Positions 1 to 7,788 of a stretch of 64,000 bases of DNA are shown here, piece by piece (position 1 is the first letter of the stretch; every line of letters starts with the position of its first letter). A program made the position numbers and the translations under genes. The notes under the pieces are model-generated. The model did no database searches. It was not told the DNA's origin and saw only the letters and a program-made list of their open reading frames with translations. The DNA is from Myxococcaceae bacterium (GTDB lineage Bacteria; Myxococcota; Myxococcia; Myxococcales; Myxococcaceae): the NCBI GenBank assembly GCA_016793095.1, contig JAEUJQ010000009.1:43173-107172 (forward strand), read 5' to 3'.

Positions 1-2
1 TG

Positions 3-644
3 TTCATGTCGTGCGCGTTCCTCTTCCTCGAGCGAGACCGGCCGTGGCTCTCGCTGGGCTTCGGGGTGCTGGCGACGGCGACGCGCCCGCTCGCGCCGGC
101 GGTGGTGCTGGGGCTGCTGGTGCGGTCGCTCGAGCGTCGCCGCCGCGCCGGGGCGCCGTTGAGGCCCATCGACTTCCTGCCGCTGGCCGCCGTGCTGGGC
201 CTGCTCGGCTACATGGTCTTCCTGCACCGCGAGTTCGGAGACGCCTTCGGCTTCGCCACCACGCAGAAGGGCTGGAGCCAGCTCTCGGGGCTCGCCTCGG
301 TGCTGAAGGTCGAGGCGCTCTCGAAGTTCAAGCCGGCGGACCTGGTCTTTCCACTCATCCACGCGGTGTTGGCGGGGCTGTGTCTGGTGCTGGGCTGGCG
401 CCTGCGGCGAACGCTGGGCCTCGGGTACGCGGTCTATGTCCTCGTCGTGGTGGGGATCCCGCTGATCAGCTCGCGCGACTTCATCGGGCTGGGCCGCTAC
501 GCGCTCGCGGCGTTCCCGGTCTTCCTCGAGCTCGATGGCTGGCTCGGGCAGCGCCCCGGCGCGCGGACGATGTGGTTCGTTGCCAGCGCCTTGCTGCTCG
601 GGTGGATGACGGTGCGCTTCGCGATGGCGTTCTACGTGTCGTGA
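3..644 (+). CDS. C-terminal part of a polytopic mannosyltransferase-like membrane protein (partial)
   Basis: The frame is open at the left edge of the window, so the N-terminus is missing. The visible 213 or so residues hold about five hydrophobic segments separated by short basic loops (for example ERRRR), as in an inner-membrane protein. Near the C-terminus the string RDFIGLGRYALAAFPVF resembles the 'GRY...FP' segment of PIG-V/DUF2029-type polyprenol-phosphate-dependent mannosyltransferases. Catalytic acidic residues of that fold would lie upstream and cannot be checked. It would transfer a sugar from a lipid carrier to a surface glycan or protein; the substrate is unknown. No partner gene lies immediately downstream, where a repeat array follows. 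Family assignment is moderate, and it could be another GT-C fold protein. Confidence 0.6.
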   Translation, partial: FMSCAFLFLERDRPWLSLGFGVLATATRPLAPAVVLGLLVRSLERRRRAGAPLRPIDFLPLAAVLGLLGYMVFLHREFGDAFGFATTQKGWSQLSGLASVLKVEALSKFKPADLVFPLIHAVLAGLCLVLGWRLRRTLGLGYAVYVLVVVGIPLISSRDFIGLGRYALAAFPVFLELDGWLGQRPGARTMWFVASALLLGWMTVRFAMAFYVS

Positions 645-689
645 GCGCCTCGTCGCGCCGGCGACCGCTCGTGTGAGACGAGGGGTTCC

Positions 690-1225
690 GCGTCACGTGC
701 GGCCGAGGAGCGCAGGCCGAGCGAAGTCGACCGGAAACGCGTGAGACGAAGGCGGAAGTGAGAGCGGAGTCGAGGGCTTCGTCACCGCGTCACCTGTGGC
801 CAAGGAGCGCAGGCCGAGCGAAGTCGACCGGAAACGCGTGAGACGAAGGCGGAAGTGAGAGCGGAGTCGAGGGGTTCGTCACCGCGTCACCTGCGGCCGA
901 GGAGCGCAGACCGAGCGAAGTCGACCGGAAACGCGTGAGACGAAGGCGGAAGTGAGAGCGGAGTCGAAGGCTTCGTCACCGCGTCACCTGCGGCCGAGGA
1001 GCGCAGGCCGAGCGAAGTCGACCGGAAACGCGTGAGACGAAGGCGGAAGTGAGAGCCGAGTCGAGGGGTTCGTCACCGCGTCACCTGCGGCCGAGGAGCG
1101 CAGGCCGAGCGAAGTCGAACCGGAAACGCGTGAGACGAAGGCGGAAGTGAGAGCGGAGTCGAGGGGTTCGTCACCGCGTCACCTGCGGCCGAGGAGCGCA
1201 GGCCGAGCGAAGTCGAACCGGAATC
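690..1225. repeat. Tandem array of a 97-bp unit, about 5.5 copies
   Basis: The anchor gcgaagtcga occurs at 721, 818, 915, 1012, 1109 and 1207, giving periods of 97, 97, 97, 97 and 98; the last two copies carry one extra A after gtcga. Copies differ by only a few substitutions, for example cctgtggccaagg against cctgcggccgagg. The unit length is not a multiple of three and no sensible frame runs through it. The array fills most of the 812-base gap between the membrane protein and the amidase. Bases 1226-1456 are non-repetitive with nothing recognisable except the amidase leader region. Confidence 0.95.
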
Positions 1226-1456
1226 GCGAGCCGAAGCCAGGCAGCGGGCGGAAGGTCGCCGGTCTGCGCAGGCGAGCCGTGGCCGTGGCGACCGGACCGC
1301 ACGGTGTGTCGGGCGCGCCACGTGGCCGGGCCGGGAGTGCCGCGCAGGATCCGCCCCATCGTGCGGCATCCCTGTGCAGGCGGCGAGGTGAAGCTGGGAG
1401 CGGCGCGCAGAACCGCCGTCGCGCGCCAGGAACGATGGCGCGCCGCGTGCTGTCAG

Positions 1457-2236
1457 ATGCGGGTCATGAATGGCACGCTCGCGATGCTCGCCGTCGTCCT
1501 CGCAGGAGCGCCCTGGCCCGCGGGGGAGGCCCAGCTCACCGTGCTGCCGCTGCCGCCCCCGGCCTCGCGCATCCGCATCGTGGTGGACGCAGGGCACGGC
1601 GCCCCGGGGAACACGGGCAACCATGGTTGTCATTGTCAGAGCGAAGCGGACGAGACGCTGGTCGAGGCGCGCGCGCTGGCGGAGCGGCTCTCGGCGCTGG
1701 GCTTCGAGGTGCTCGAGACGCGCACGACGCCGGTGGGCACGCGCTACCCGCAGCGCATCGCAGCCATCGAGCGCTTCAAGCCGCACCTCGTGGTGAGCCT
1801 CCACACCGACGCGCGGGCCGAGGCGTGGCCGCACGAGGTCGGCGCCGACGGCACCATCTGCTGGGGCAACGCGAGCGACCCGGGCTTCTCGGTGCTGTGG
1901 AGCGACGAGGGTCCGCGGTCCGTCGTGAAGGCGCGCGAGGCGTGGGGCCGCGCGGTGAGCCGTGAGCTGCGCGCGGCCGGGTTCTTCCCGTACTCCGGTG
2001 AGGACTACGGCAGCCTGTACCGGACCGACGACGAGCCCGCGTGCTTCATCGACGCGCGGCCTCCGAAGCAGCGCGTGTTCTTCTTGCGCGCGACGACGGT
2101 GGCGCCGGTCGTCATCATCGAGACGCACCACGCGCTCGACGCGAAGGAGGTGGCGCGCTGGCGTGAGCCCGCCACGCACGACGCCTTCGCCGCCGCCATC
2201 GCCAGCGCCGCGCTGGCCGTCATCGAGCACCGGTGA
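1457..2236 (+). CDS. Secreted N-acetylmuramoyl-L-alanine amidase (Amidase_3)
   Basis: A 259-residue zinc amidase that would cleave the bond between N-acetylmuramic acid and the peptide stem of peptidoglycan. From the ATG at 1457 the protein opens with a short hydrophobic leader (about residues 1-25, ending PAGEAQ), so it is probably exported to the periplasm. The Amidase_3 zinc ligands are visible: DAGHG (H47), an acidic residue in EADETL (E66 most likely) and SLHTD (H116). The catalytic Glu sits in IIETHH (E222). The domain covers nearly the whole mature protein, so there is no separate wall-binding module. An ATG at 1466 is an alternative start; neither has a strong ribosome binding site. 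Extra cysteines (HCHC, residues 58-60) are unusual for the family. Confidence 0.88.
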   Translation: MRVMNGTLAMLAVVLAGAPWPAGEAQLTVLPLPPPASRIRIVVDAGHGAPGNTGNHGCHCQSEADETLVEARALAERLSALGFEVLETRTTPVGTRYPQRIAAIERFKPHLVVSLHTDARAEAWPHEVGADGTICWGNASDPGFSVLWSDEGPRSVVKAREAWGRAVSRELRAAGFFPYSGEDYGSLYRTDDEPACFIDARPPKQRVFFLRATTVAPVVIIETHHALDAKEVARWREPATHDAFAAAIASAALAVIEHR

Positions 2237-2298
2237 CGTCACGGCGCGTGCAACCGTGGGAGAAGCAGGCCCTCTCACGTGGTATCCGTCGGGTCGGC

Positions 2299-2607
2299 AT
2301 GGTCCTTCACTCCCGCGAGTCGCGCACGCGGCCTCTCGTGCTCCTCCTCGCGGTTCTGCTCGAGGGGTGTCTCTGCGGTCCTGGCGCCGCGGGAGAGCCG
2401 TGCCAGGTCGGCTGCTCCACGCTGGGGTGCCGCGACTGCCTCGCGCCGAGCGTGTGTCAGGTCGAGTCGAGATGCGTGCTGACCGGCAACTTCCCCCAGT
2501 GTGGTGGAACCTGCGGCTCCTGCGAAGTGCCGGGCTGCTCGTGCAGAATCATCTCTCCGGGCGTCTGTGGATGCCGGGCGCTCGACGGTGGTTCCTGCCC
2601 GATTTGA
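2299..2607 (+). CDS. Small cysteine-rich secreted protein, possible lipoprotein
   Basis: From the ATG at 2299 this is a 102-residue protein with a basic N-region, a hydrophobic core (PLVLLLAVLL) and the sequence EGC that could be a relaxed lipobox. The rest is very rich in Cys and Gly (about 17 Cys in 80 residues, many as CxxC or CxC), suggesting a disulfide-stabilised extracellular domain. A longer version beginning at the GTG at 2233 would overlap the amidase stop by GTGA, but its N-terminal extension looks non-coding, so 2299 is preferred. I do not recognise the family. It follows the amidase on the same strand and could be co-transcribed. Confidence 0.6.
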   Translation: MVLHSRESRTRPLVLLLAVLLEGCLCGPGAAGEPCQVGCSTLGCRDCLAPSVCQVESRCVLTGNFPQCGGTCGSCEVPGCSCRIISPGVCGCRALDGGSCPI

Positions 2608-2648
2608 TTCACAGCTCGACGTCGTGAAGCCGCCGCCGGACGCTGTCG

Positions 2649-4004
2649 TCACTCAGCAGCGGGCACGAGCTTCTTCGTCAGCTCCCCGAGGTCGAGCTGG
2701 AGCTGCGCGTCGGCGCCCTTGAGCTGCTCGATCTTCCGCACGCTCGCGAGCACCGTCGAGTGGTCCTTGTTGAACTTCTTGCCGATCTCCGGGAGCGACG
2801 AGGTCGTCAGCGTGCGCACGAGGTACATCGCCACCTGGCGCGCGTGGGCCACCGGCTTGAGGCGCCGCTCGCCGCGCAGGTCGTCCACGTTCAGCTTGTA
2901 GAAGCGCGCGACCTCTCTCTGAATCATCTCGGCGTCGAGCGAGACCTTCTGCGGCAGCAGGTCGCCGAGCACCTGCGCGCACAGCTCTTCGGTGAGCGGC
3001 TGCCCGGTGAGCGCGTGCACCGCGGTCACCTTGATGAGCGCGCCCTCGAGCTCTCGCACGTTCTTCACCACCACCCGCGCGATGAAGTGCGCCACCTTGT
3101 CGGTGATGGCGATGCCGTCCTGGGTGGCCTTCTTTTTCAGAATCGCGACGCGCGCCTCGAAGGTCGGCTCGTGCACGTCGGTGATGAGGCCCATCGCGAA
3201 GCGGCTGCGCAGGCGCTCCTCGAGGCCGGGGATCTCGCTGGGCACGGTGTCGCTCGTCATCACCACGGCCTTGCCGAGCTGGTGGAGCGCGTTGAACGTG
3301 TAGAAGAACTCGTTCTGCGTCTCCTGCTTCTTCCCCAGGAACTGGATGTCGTCGATGAGCAGCACGTCGCACTCGTCGCGGAAGCGGCGACGGAACTCGG
3401 TCATGCGCTGGTCGCGCACCGACTCGATGTACTGGTTGGTGAACTCCTCGCTCGACAGGTAGGTCACCCGGAACTGCGGGTTGCGCGCGAGCGCCCGGTT
3501 GCCGATGGCGTGCAGCAGGTGGGTCTTGCCCAGCCCCGTGCCGCCGTAGATGAAGAGCGGGTTGTACGCACGGCCAGGGTTCTCGGCCACGGCGTGCGCG
3601 GCGGCCGCGGGCAGCTGGTTCGCCTCGGACACGACGTAGCTGTCGAAGGTGAACTTCTCGTTGAGCCGCACGGGGTGCCGCAGGTGATTGACTGGGGGTG
3701 CTGACGGCAAAGTCGCCCGCGCGACGCTCCGCTCGATCTTCTCCCACGCCAGCTTCGCCGTCTGTCCCGACGCCCGCTCGATGGCGGTCACCAGCAGGTG
3801 CCCGAAGTGGTCCTCCACCCAGTCGCGGAAGAACAGATCATCCACGCCCATGGTGAGGGCCCCGTCCGCGAACCGGAGAGGCACGAGCTGCTGGACCTGG
3901 GTAACGACGAAGTTCTGGTGGTCGCGGCGCAAGACATCGAGCGCGCCTTCCCAGAGATTCCGTGCGGTTGCCGTCGATTCGGCCTGTTCGACGAAAGCGG
4001 ACAA
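2649..4004 (-). CDS. dnaA: Chromosomal replication initiator protein DnaA
   Basis: A 451-residue DnaA, which binds DnaA boxes at oriC, melts the origin and loads DnaB helicase. Domain I is about residues 1-85, followed by a short linker. The AAA+ domain carries Walker A GGTGLGKT (154-161) and Walker B LLIDDIQF (215-222), with a RLRSRF sensor region near 264-269. Domain IV ends with the helix-turn-helix signature including KDHSTV (413-418), which contacts the DnaA box. The start is a TTG at 4004, preceded by GAGGGG about 8 bases upstream and aligned with the usual N-terminus; no ATG gives full length. It is transcribed away from the DnaA-box cluster at 4135-4337, so it may be autoregulated. 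dnaN, recF and gyrB are not adjacent. Confidence 0.98.
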   Translation of the reverse strand: MSAFVEQAESTATARNLWEGALDVLRRDHQNFVVTQVQQLVPLRFADGALTMGVDDLFFRDWVEDHFGHLLVTAIERASGQTAKLAWEKIERSVARATLPSAPPVNHLRHPVRLNEKFTFDSYVVSEANQLPAAAAHAVAENPGRAYNPLFIYGGTGLGKTHLLHAIGNRALARNPQFRVTYLSSEEFTNQYIESVRDQRMTEFRRRFRDECDVLLIDDIQFLGKKQETQNEFFYTFNALHQLGKAVVMTSDTVPSEIPGLEERLRSRFAMGLITDVHEPTFEARVAILKKKATQDGIAITDKVAHFIARVVVKNVRELEGALIKVTAVHALTGQPLTEELCAQVLGDLLPQKVSLDAEMIQREVARFYKLNVDDLRGERRLKPVAHARQVAMYLVRTLTTSSLPEIGKKFNKDHSTVLASVRKIEQLKGADAQLQLDLGELTKKLVPAAE

Positions 4005-4387
4005 AGACGTGACCCCTCACCAGACTGCGGACCAGAACTCAGAAGGGCGATGCTCTTAGCGATGGCCGCTGGAGATGATCAAGAACGAAAGCGAACGCCT
4101 TGAGAAACCAGAGGTTTCATCGAACCACGACGCCTTGTGGAAAGCGGTCGCCGGAGCGCAGCGCGTTTTGCGGGGTGGCCTTTGGAGGACATGACTGAAA
4201 GTACGTGCTGCCGCAAAGCCACGCGGACAGTCGCGGGGTGCAGTCCGACTGGTTTTCCACAACAGGCGCGCGGCACTGCGCGGGGTTCTCCACAAGCCCA
4301 CAACGTTCTCCACAGGCCCCGTGACGGGTTCTTCACAGTGACGGGAAGTGAGCCGTCTCCCTCTGGCGCGAAAAACGCGGAATCGCT
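4005..4387. other. Putative replication origin (oriC) with DnaA-box cluster
   Basis: This 383-base gene-free stretch lies directly upstream of dnaA. Near-consensus DnaA boxes (TTATCCACA) read on the plus strand as TTTTCCACA (4253-4261), TTCTCCACA (4286-4294 and 4306-4314) and TTCTTCACA (4329-4337). An inverted weaker one, TGTGGAAAG, is at 4136-4144. Three match 8 of 9 positions. The segment 4060-4130 next to them is visibly richer in A/T than the rest of the window and could serve as the unwinding element. Established knowledge: in many bacteria oriC sits beside dnaA and contains such clusters. The same boxes could instead, or also, autoregulate dnaA. Confidence 0.7.
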
Positions 4388-5104
4388 TCACCACACATGG
4401 GGGATGAGTCGGAACCGCGTGCGCAGCGCGTAGGCCTCGTAGCCGGGGAGGTCACGACGGAGCGTCCGGTCCTCGAGCCACGTTCGCACGACGAGGACCC
4501 CGATGGCCGCGGCCGCAGGAACCAGCGCCCAGGCGGAGCCGAGGAGGAGGGCGAGGGCAGGGTACTGGAGCAGGAGCCCGGCGTAGAACGGGTGCCGGAC
4601 CCACCGGTAGGGGCCTCCGGTCGCGAGGGCGTGCCCCGAGGACTCGACGCGAACGGTGGTGGCGAGCCGCGCGTTCGCGACCATCGCGGCCGCGGTCGGG
4701 ACCATCGACAGCAGGTACAGCACACCGCCCAGCACCCACCAGCCCCACCCGAGCGGCGACCAGCCCTGGCGCGCATCGAGTCCCGCCACGAGGAAGACGG
4801 CGAAGGTGGTCAGCGTCATCATCAGCACCATCACCTTGTCGAAGCCCTTCGTGTCCTTGTGGAGCTTCGCGCGCTCCGCCACGACCTCGGGGTTGCGGGG
4901 CAGCACCCAGGCGCCCATCAGCACCAGCGCTGCCAGGGCCACGCCGAGGTACAGCCAGCCGTTGACCCAGCGCAGCGAGCCGGCGGTCGCGAAGAGGATG
5001 ACGGTGATGATCACCAACTGAACGCCGAGCTGCACGAAGCGCACGACGACGCCGCGAACGACCTCACGCGAGACCTTCGTCGATGGCAGGGGGGCGGTCA
5101 TCAT
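4388..5104 (-). CDS. Isoprenylcysteine carboxyl methyltransferase-like membrane protein
   Basis: A 238-residue integral membrane protein with about five or six hydrophobic helices and, near the C-terminus, GGPYRWVRHPFYAG followed by LEDRTLRRDLPGYEAY. This is the SAM-binding signature (RHPxY ... E ... Y) of the ICMT/PEMT family. Bacterial members methylate lipids or small molecules at the membrane; the substrate here cannot be inferred. The start at 5104 is chosen because GGGGGAGG lies about five bases upstream on the coding strand; the reading frame continues farther upstream but with low-complexity, non-protein-like sequence. It is divergent from the TonB receptor gene. Confidence 0.82.
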   Translation of the reverse strand: MMTAPLPSTKVSREVVRGVVVRFVQLGVQLVIITVILFATAGSLRWVNGWLYLGVALAALVLMGAWVLPRNPEVVAERAKLHKDTKGFDKVMVLMMTLTTFAVFLVAGLDARQGWSPLGWGWWVLGGVLYLLSMVPTAAAMVANARLATTVRVESSGHALATGGPYRWVRHPFYAGLLLQYPALALLLGSAWALVPAAAAIGVLVVRTWLEDRTLRRDLPGYEAYALRTRFRLIPHVW

Positions 5105-5232
5105 GCGGACCTCCCCCATCGGATTTGCATCGACCATGCCCGTGCTCTCGCGAGGAGCACCCCTCGTGACGGCGCAACCGGTGCGTCCGGTGGTGACTCG
5201 CGCTCGCCTCCTGCCCCCCCTCGACGCAGAGT

Positions 5233-7737
5233 GTGGCACCGGTGGCCTCGTCGCGACTCGTGCTCCTCGTCGTCCTGCTCGGCGCTGGCCTCGCGCGAGC
5301 TCAGGTCGGCGCTGTCCGGTTTCCCTCGGACGGCGGGTCCGCACCATCGGAGTCGGGGGCCGCCCTGCGCTCGGACGGCGGGTCCGCATCATCGGAGTCG
5401 GGGGCCGCCCTGCGCTCGGACGGCGGCTCCACGTCACCGGAGTCGGGGGCCGCACCGCGCTCGGACGGCGGCTCCACGTCACCGGAGTCGAGGGCCGCAC
5501 CGCGCTTCGACGGCGGCTCCACGTCACCGGAATCGAGGGCCACACTGCACTCTGACGGCGGCTCCGCATCATCGGAGTCGAGCGTCGAATGGGACGCCGG
5601 CCTGCCTTCCCCGATCGCGTCACCAGCCGAGAGCGCCGCCGAGTTCGAGACCCAGGTGACGAGCGACCGGAACGCGGTGCCCTCGGACCGTGCCTCGACG
5701 GTCGTGCGCCGCGCCGATCTCGATCGGCGCCTGCCCCGGAGCGCGCCCGACGCGGTGCGGTTCGAGCCGGGCGTCTTCGTCCAGCGCACCGCGCACGGAC
5801 AGGCCTCGGTCTTCATCCGCGGCCTCACCGGCCAGCAGACCGTGCTGATGTTCGACGGCGTCCGGCTCAACACCTCGACGTGGCGGCAGGGGCCGAACCA
5901 GTACTTCTTCACGCTCGACTCGGCGACCATCGAGTCGCTCGAGGTGCTGCGCGGTGGCGCATCGACCTGGTTCGGCACTGACGCGCTGGGCGGCGTCGTC
6001 GCAGTGCAGCCACAGGACGCGCCCGACGGACGCGCCGCGCCGGTGCTGCGGCCCACCGCGCTCTTCAAGACGGCCAGCGCCGACAACGAGCTGCTTGGCC
6101 GCGCGCAGGTGGAGGCGGCGGCTGGCCCCATCGGCTTCATCGGCGGTGTCGGGGGCCGCACCGCGGGGCTCCTCGAGAGCGCTGGCCCCGTCGGCAACCT
6201 CGCCGGTGGCGGCGTGCCCGACGTGCCCCGCCTCGCCCCCGATGGCCGCACCCAGCTCGGCACCGGCTTCAAGGAGCTCACCTTCGACGGCCGCGCGACG
6301 CTGCGCCTCAGCGACACGAACACGCTCACCGCGGCGCTCTACGGCTACCGCCAGTTCGACGCGCCGCGAACGGACCAGTGCCCGCCCCCCGGCGCGCGCT
6401 TCGACGAGTGCCTCACCATCACCGAGCAGTTCCGCACGCTCGCCTACCTGAAGTGGAGCCTCGTCACGCCCGCAATGTCCCTCGACGTCACCGGCTCCTG
6501 GCAGCGGCAGCTCGAGCGTCGCGAGGGCGTGCGGCCAGCGTCCTTCGTGGCGTCGACGGGGCGTGACGTCGTCGACTCCTTCGGAGGCTCAGCGCGGCTC
6601 GTCTCGCGCGACTTCACGCCGCGGCCGGGCATCACCCTCAAGCTGCGCGCCGGCGCCGACACCTGGCTCGACCTCGTGGAGTCCCGCGCGTGGCTGGGCT
6701 TCACCGACCTCGGCCTCACGCTCGAGCGGACCCGCGGGCAGTACCTCGACGGCTCGCGGGGCCTCACCGGCGGCGCCTTCAGCGAGCTCGAGGCCGCGGT
6801 GCCCTTCGACGTGCGGCTGCGCGCGGGCGGGCGCGTCGGCTGGGCGGCGGTCAACGCGCCGGGCGACGCCGAGTCGGGCTCGTCGGTCGTCGCGCGCTCG
6901 TGGCTGCCCTTCGCTGCGACCGGTGGCGTGCAGTGGCGCCCGGTCGAGCTGCTCACGCTGCTGCTGCACGCCGACCACAGCTTCCGCGCGCCGAACCTCG
7001 ACGACCTCACCTCACGCCAGCAGACCGGCCCCGGCTTTCAGTTCGAGAACCCCGCCCTCGCGCCCGAGACGGCCACGACCCTCGAGGTGGGCGCGCGGCT
7101 CCGCACCGCTCCCGTCACCGTGGACGTGTGGGCGTTTCAGACGTGGCTCGGCGGCGCCATCGTCAAGCAGCCGCGCGCGCTCGCCGACTGCCCCCCGAAC
7201 ACGCCCGCCTGCAGCGCGTCGTGGAACCGCCTGCAGCTCGTCAACGCGCCCGGGCTGTCGGACCTGCGCGGCGTCGAGGTGAGCGCGCGAGCCAGGTTGC
7301 CGCTCGGACTCGGCGCGCGCGCGACGATGAACGCGACGTGGGGAGACGGCCCCACCACGCTCCCGCAGCCGACGGACCCCTCGATTCCCTGGCAGCCCCG
7401 CGTGCCGCTCTCGCGCATTCCCCCCATCAACGGCGTCGCCGAGGTGTCGTGGACGCACGCCGGCGCGTTCACCGCTGCGGCCTCCCTGCAGTGGGCCGGG
7501 CCCCAGTCGCGCCTCGCCCTCGCTGACCAGTCCGACGCCCGCATTCCCGTGGGCGGCACGCCCGGCTTCCTCGTGATGGACCTGCGCGCCTCGGTGCGCC
7601 TGTCGCCACAGGTCTCGGCGTCGCTCGTGGTCGAGAACCTCTTCGACAGCCCTCATCGGACGCACGGCTCGAGCGTGAACGGCCCCGCTCGCGGGGTGCT
7701 GCTGGGGCTGATGGGCGGCTGGCCCACGGTGCGGTAG
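5233..7737 (+). CDS. TonB-dependent outer-membrane receptor with N-terminal 15-residue repeats
   Basis: An 834-residue outer-membrane receptor for TonB-driven uptake of a large ligand such as a siderophore, cobalamin or an oligosaccharide. The GTG at 5233 gives a signal peptide of about 23 residues ending ARA. Residues 32-116 are six copies of a 15-residue acidic Ser/Gly-rich repeat of the type SDGGSxSxESxAAxR. A plug domain follows (about 155-260), with RRSAPDAVR...PGVFVQ, the RG motif in SVFIRGLTGQQTVLMFDGVRL, and SLEVLRGGASTWFGTDALGG. The remaining 570 residues have the alternating pattern of a 22-strand barrel and end in an ENLFDSPHR... strand. The terminal residue is Arg rather than the usual aromatic residue. 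The ligand is not evident and no transporter gene is adjacent. Confidence 0.9.
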   Translation: MAPVASSRLVLLVVLLGAGLARAQVGAVRFPSDGGSAPSESGAALRSDGGSASSESGAALRSDGGSTSPESGAAPRSDGGSTSPESRAAPRFDGGSTSPESRATLHSDGGSASSESSVEWDAGLPSPIASPAESAAEFETQVTSDRNAVPSDRASTVVRRADLDRRLPRSAPDAVRFEPGVFVQRTAHGQASVFIRGLTGQQTVLMFDGVRLNTSTWRQGPNQYFFTLDSATIESLEVLRGGASTWFGTDALGGVVAVQPQDAPDGRAAPVLRPTALFKTASADNELLGRAQVEAAAGPIGFIGGVGGRTAGLLESAGPVGNLAGGGVPDVPRLAPDGRTQLGTGFKELTFDGRATLRLSDTNTLTAALYGYRQFDAPRTDQCPPPGARFDECLTITEQFRTLAYLKWSLVTPAMSLDVTGSWQRQLERREGVRPASFVASTGRDVVDSFGGSARLVSRDFTPRPGITLKLRAGADTWLDLVESRAWLGFTDLGLTLERTRGQYLDGSRGLTGGAFSELEAAVPFDVRLRAGGRVGWAAVNAPGDAESGSSVVARSWLPFAATGGVQWRPVELLTLLLHADHSFRAPNLDDLTSRQQTGPGFQFENPALAPETATTLEVGARLRTAPVTVDVWAFQTWLGGAIVKQPRALADCPPNTPACSASWNRLQLVNAPGLSDLRGVEVSARARLPLGLGARATMNATWGDGPTTLPQPTDPSIPWQPRVPLSRIPPINGVAEVSWTHAGAFTAAASLQWAGPQSRLALADQSDARIPVGGTPGFLVMDLRASVRLSPQVSASLVVENLFDSPHRTHGSSVNGPARGVLLGLMGGWPTVR
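5326..5580 (+). repeat. 45-bp coding minisatellite (six units) in the TonB receptor
   Basis: Units of 45 bases built around cggacggcgg(g/c)tcc...tcggagtcg(g/a)gggcc follow one another without gaps and encode a 15-residue Ser/Gly/Glu-rich repeat. Substitutions between units mostly change Ser, Pro or Thr. The segment lies between the signal peptide and the plug, where TonB boxes normally sit, so it probably forms a flexible periplasmic tether. Confidence 0.95.
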
Positions 7738-7788
7738 CCGATCGTGCTCAGGGGTCGTCCAGCAACCTGCTAGGCTGCGCGACCTCGC

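Noticed and set aside
4397..5659. Long plus-strand frame opposite the ICMT-like gene
   Set aside because: Composition (His, Arg, Gly and Gln rich) is that of a shadow frame, and the minus-strand product has a clear family signature.
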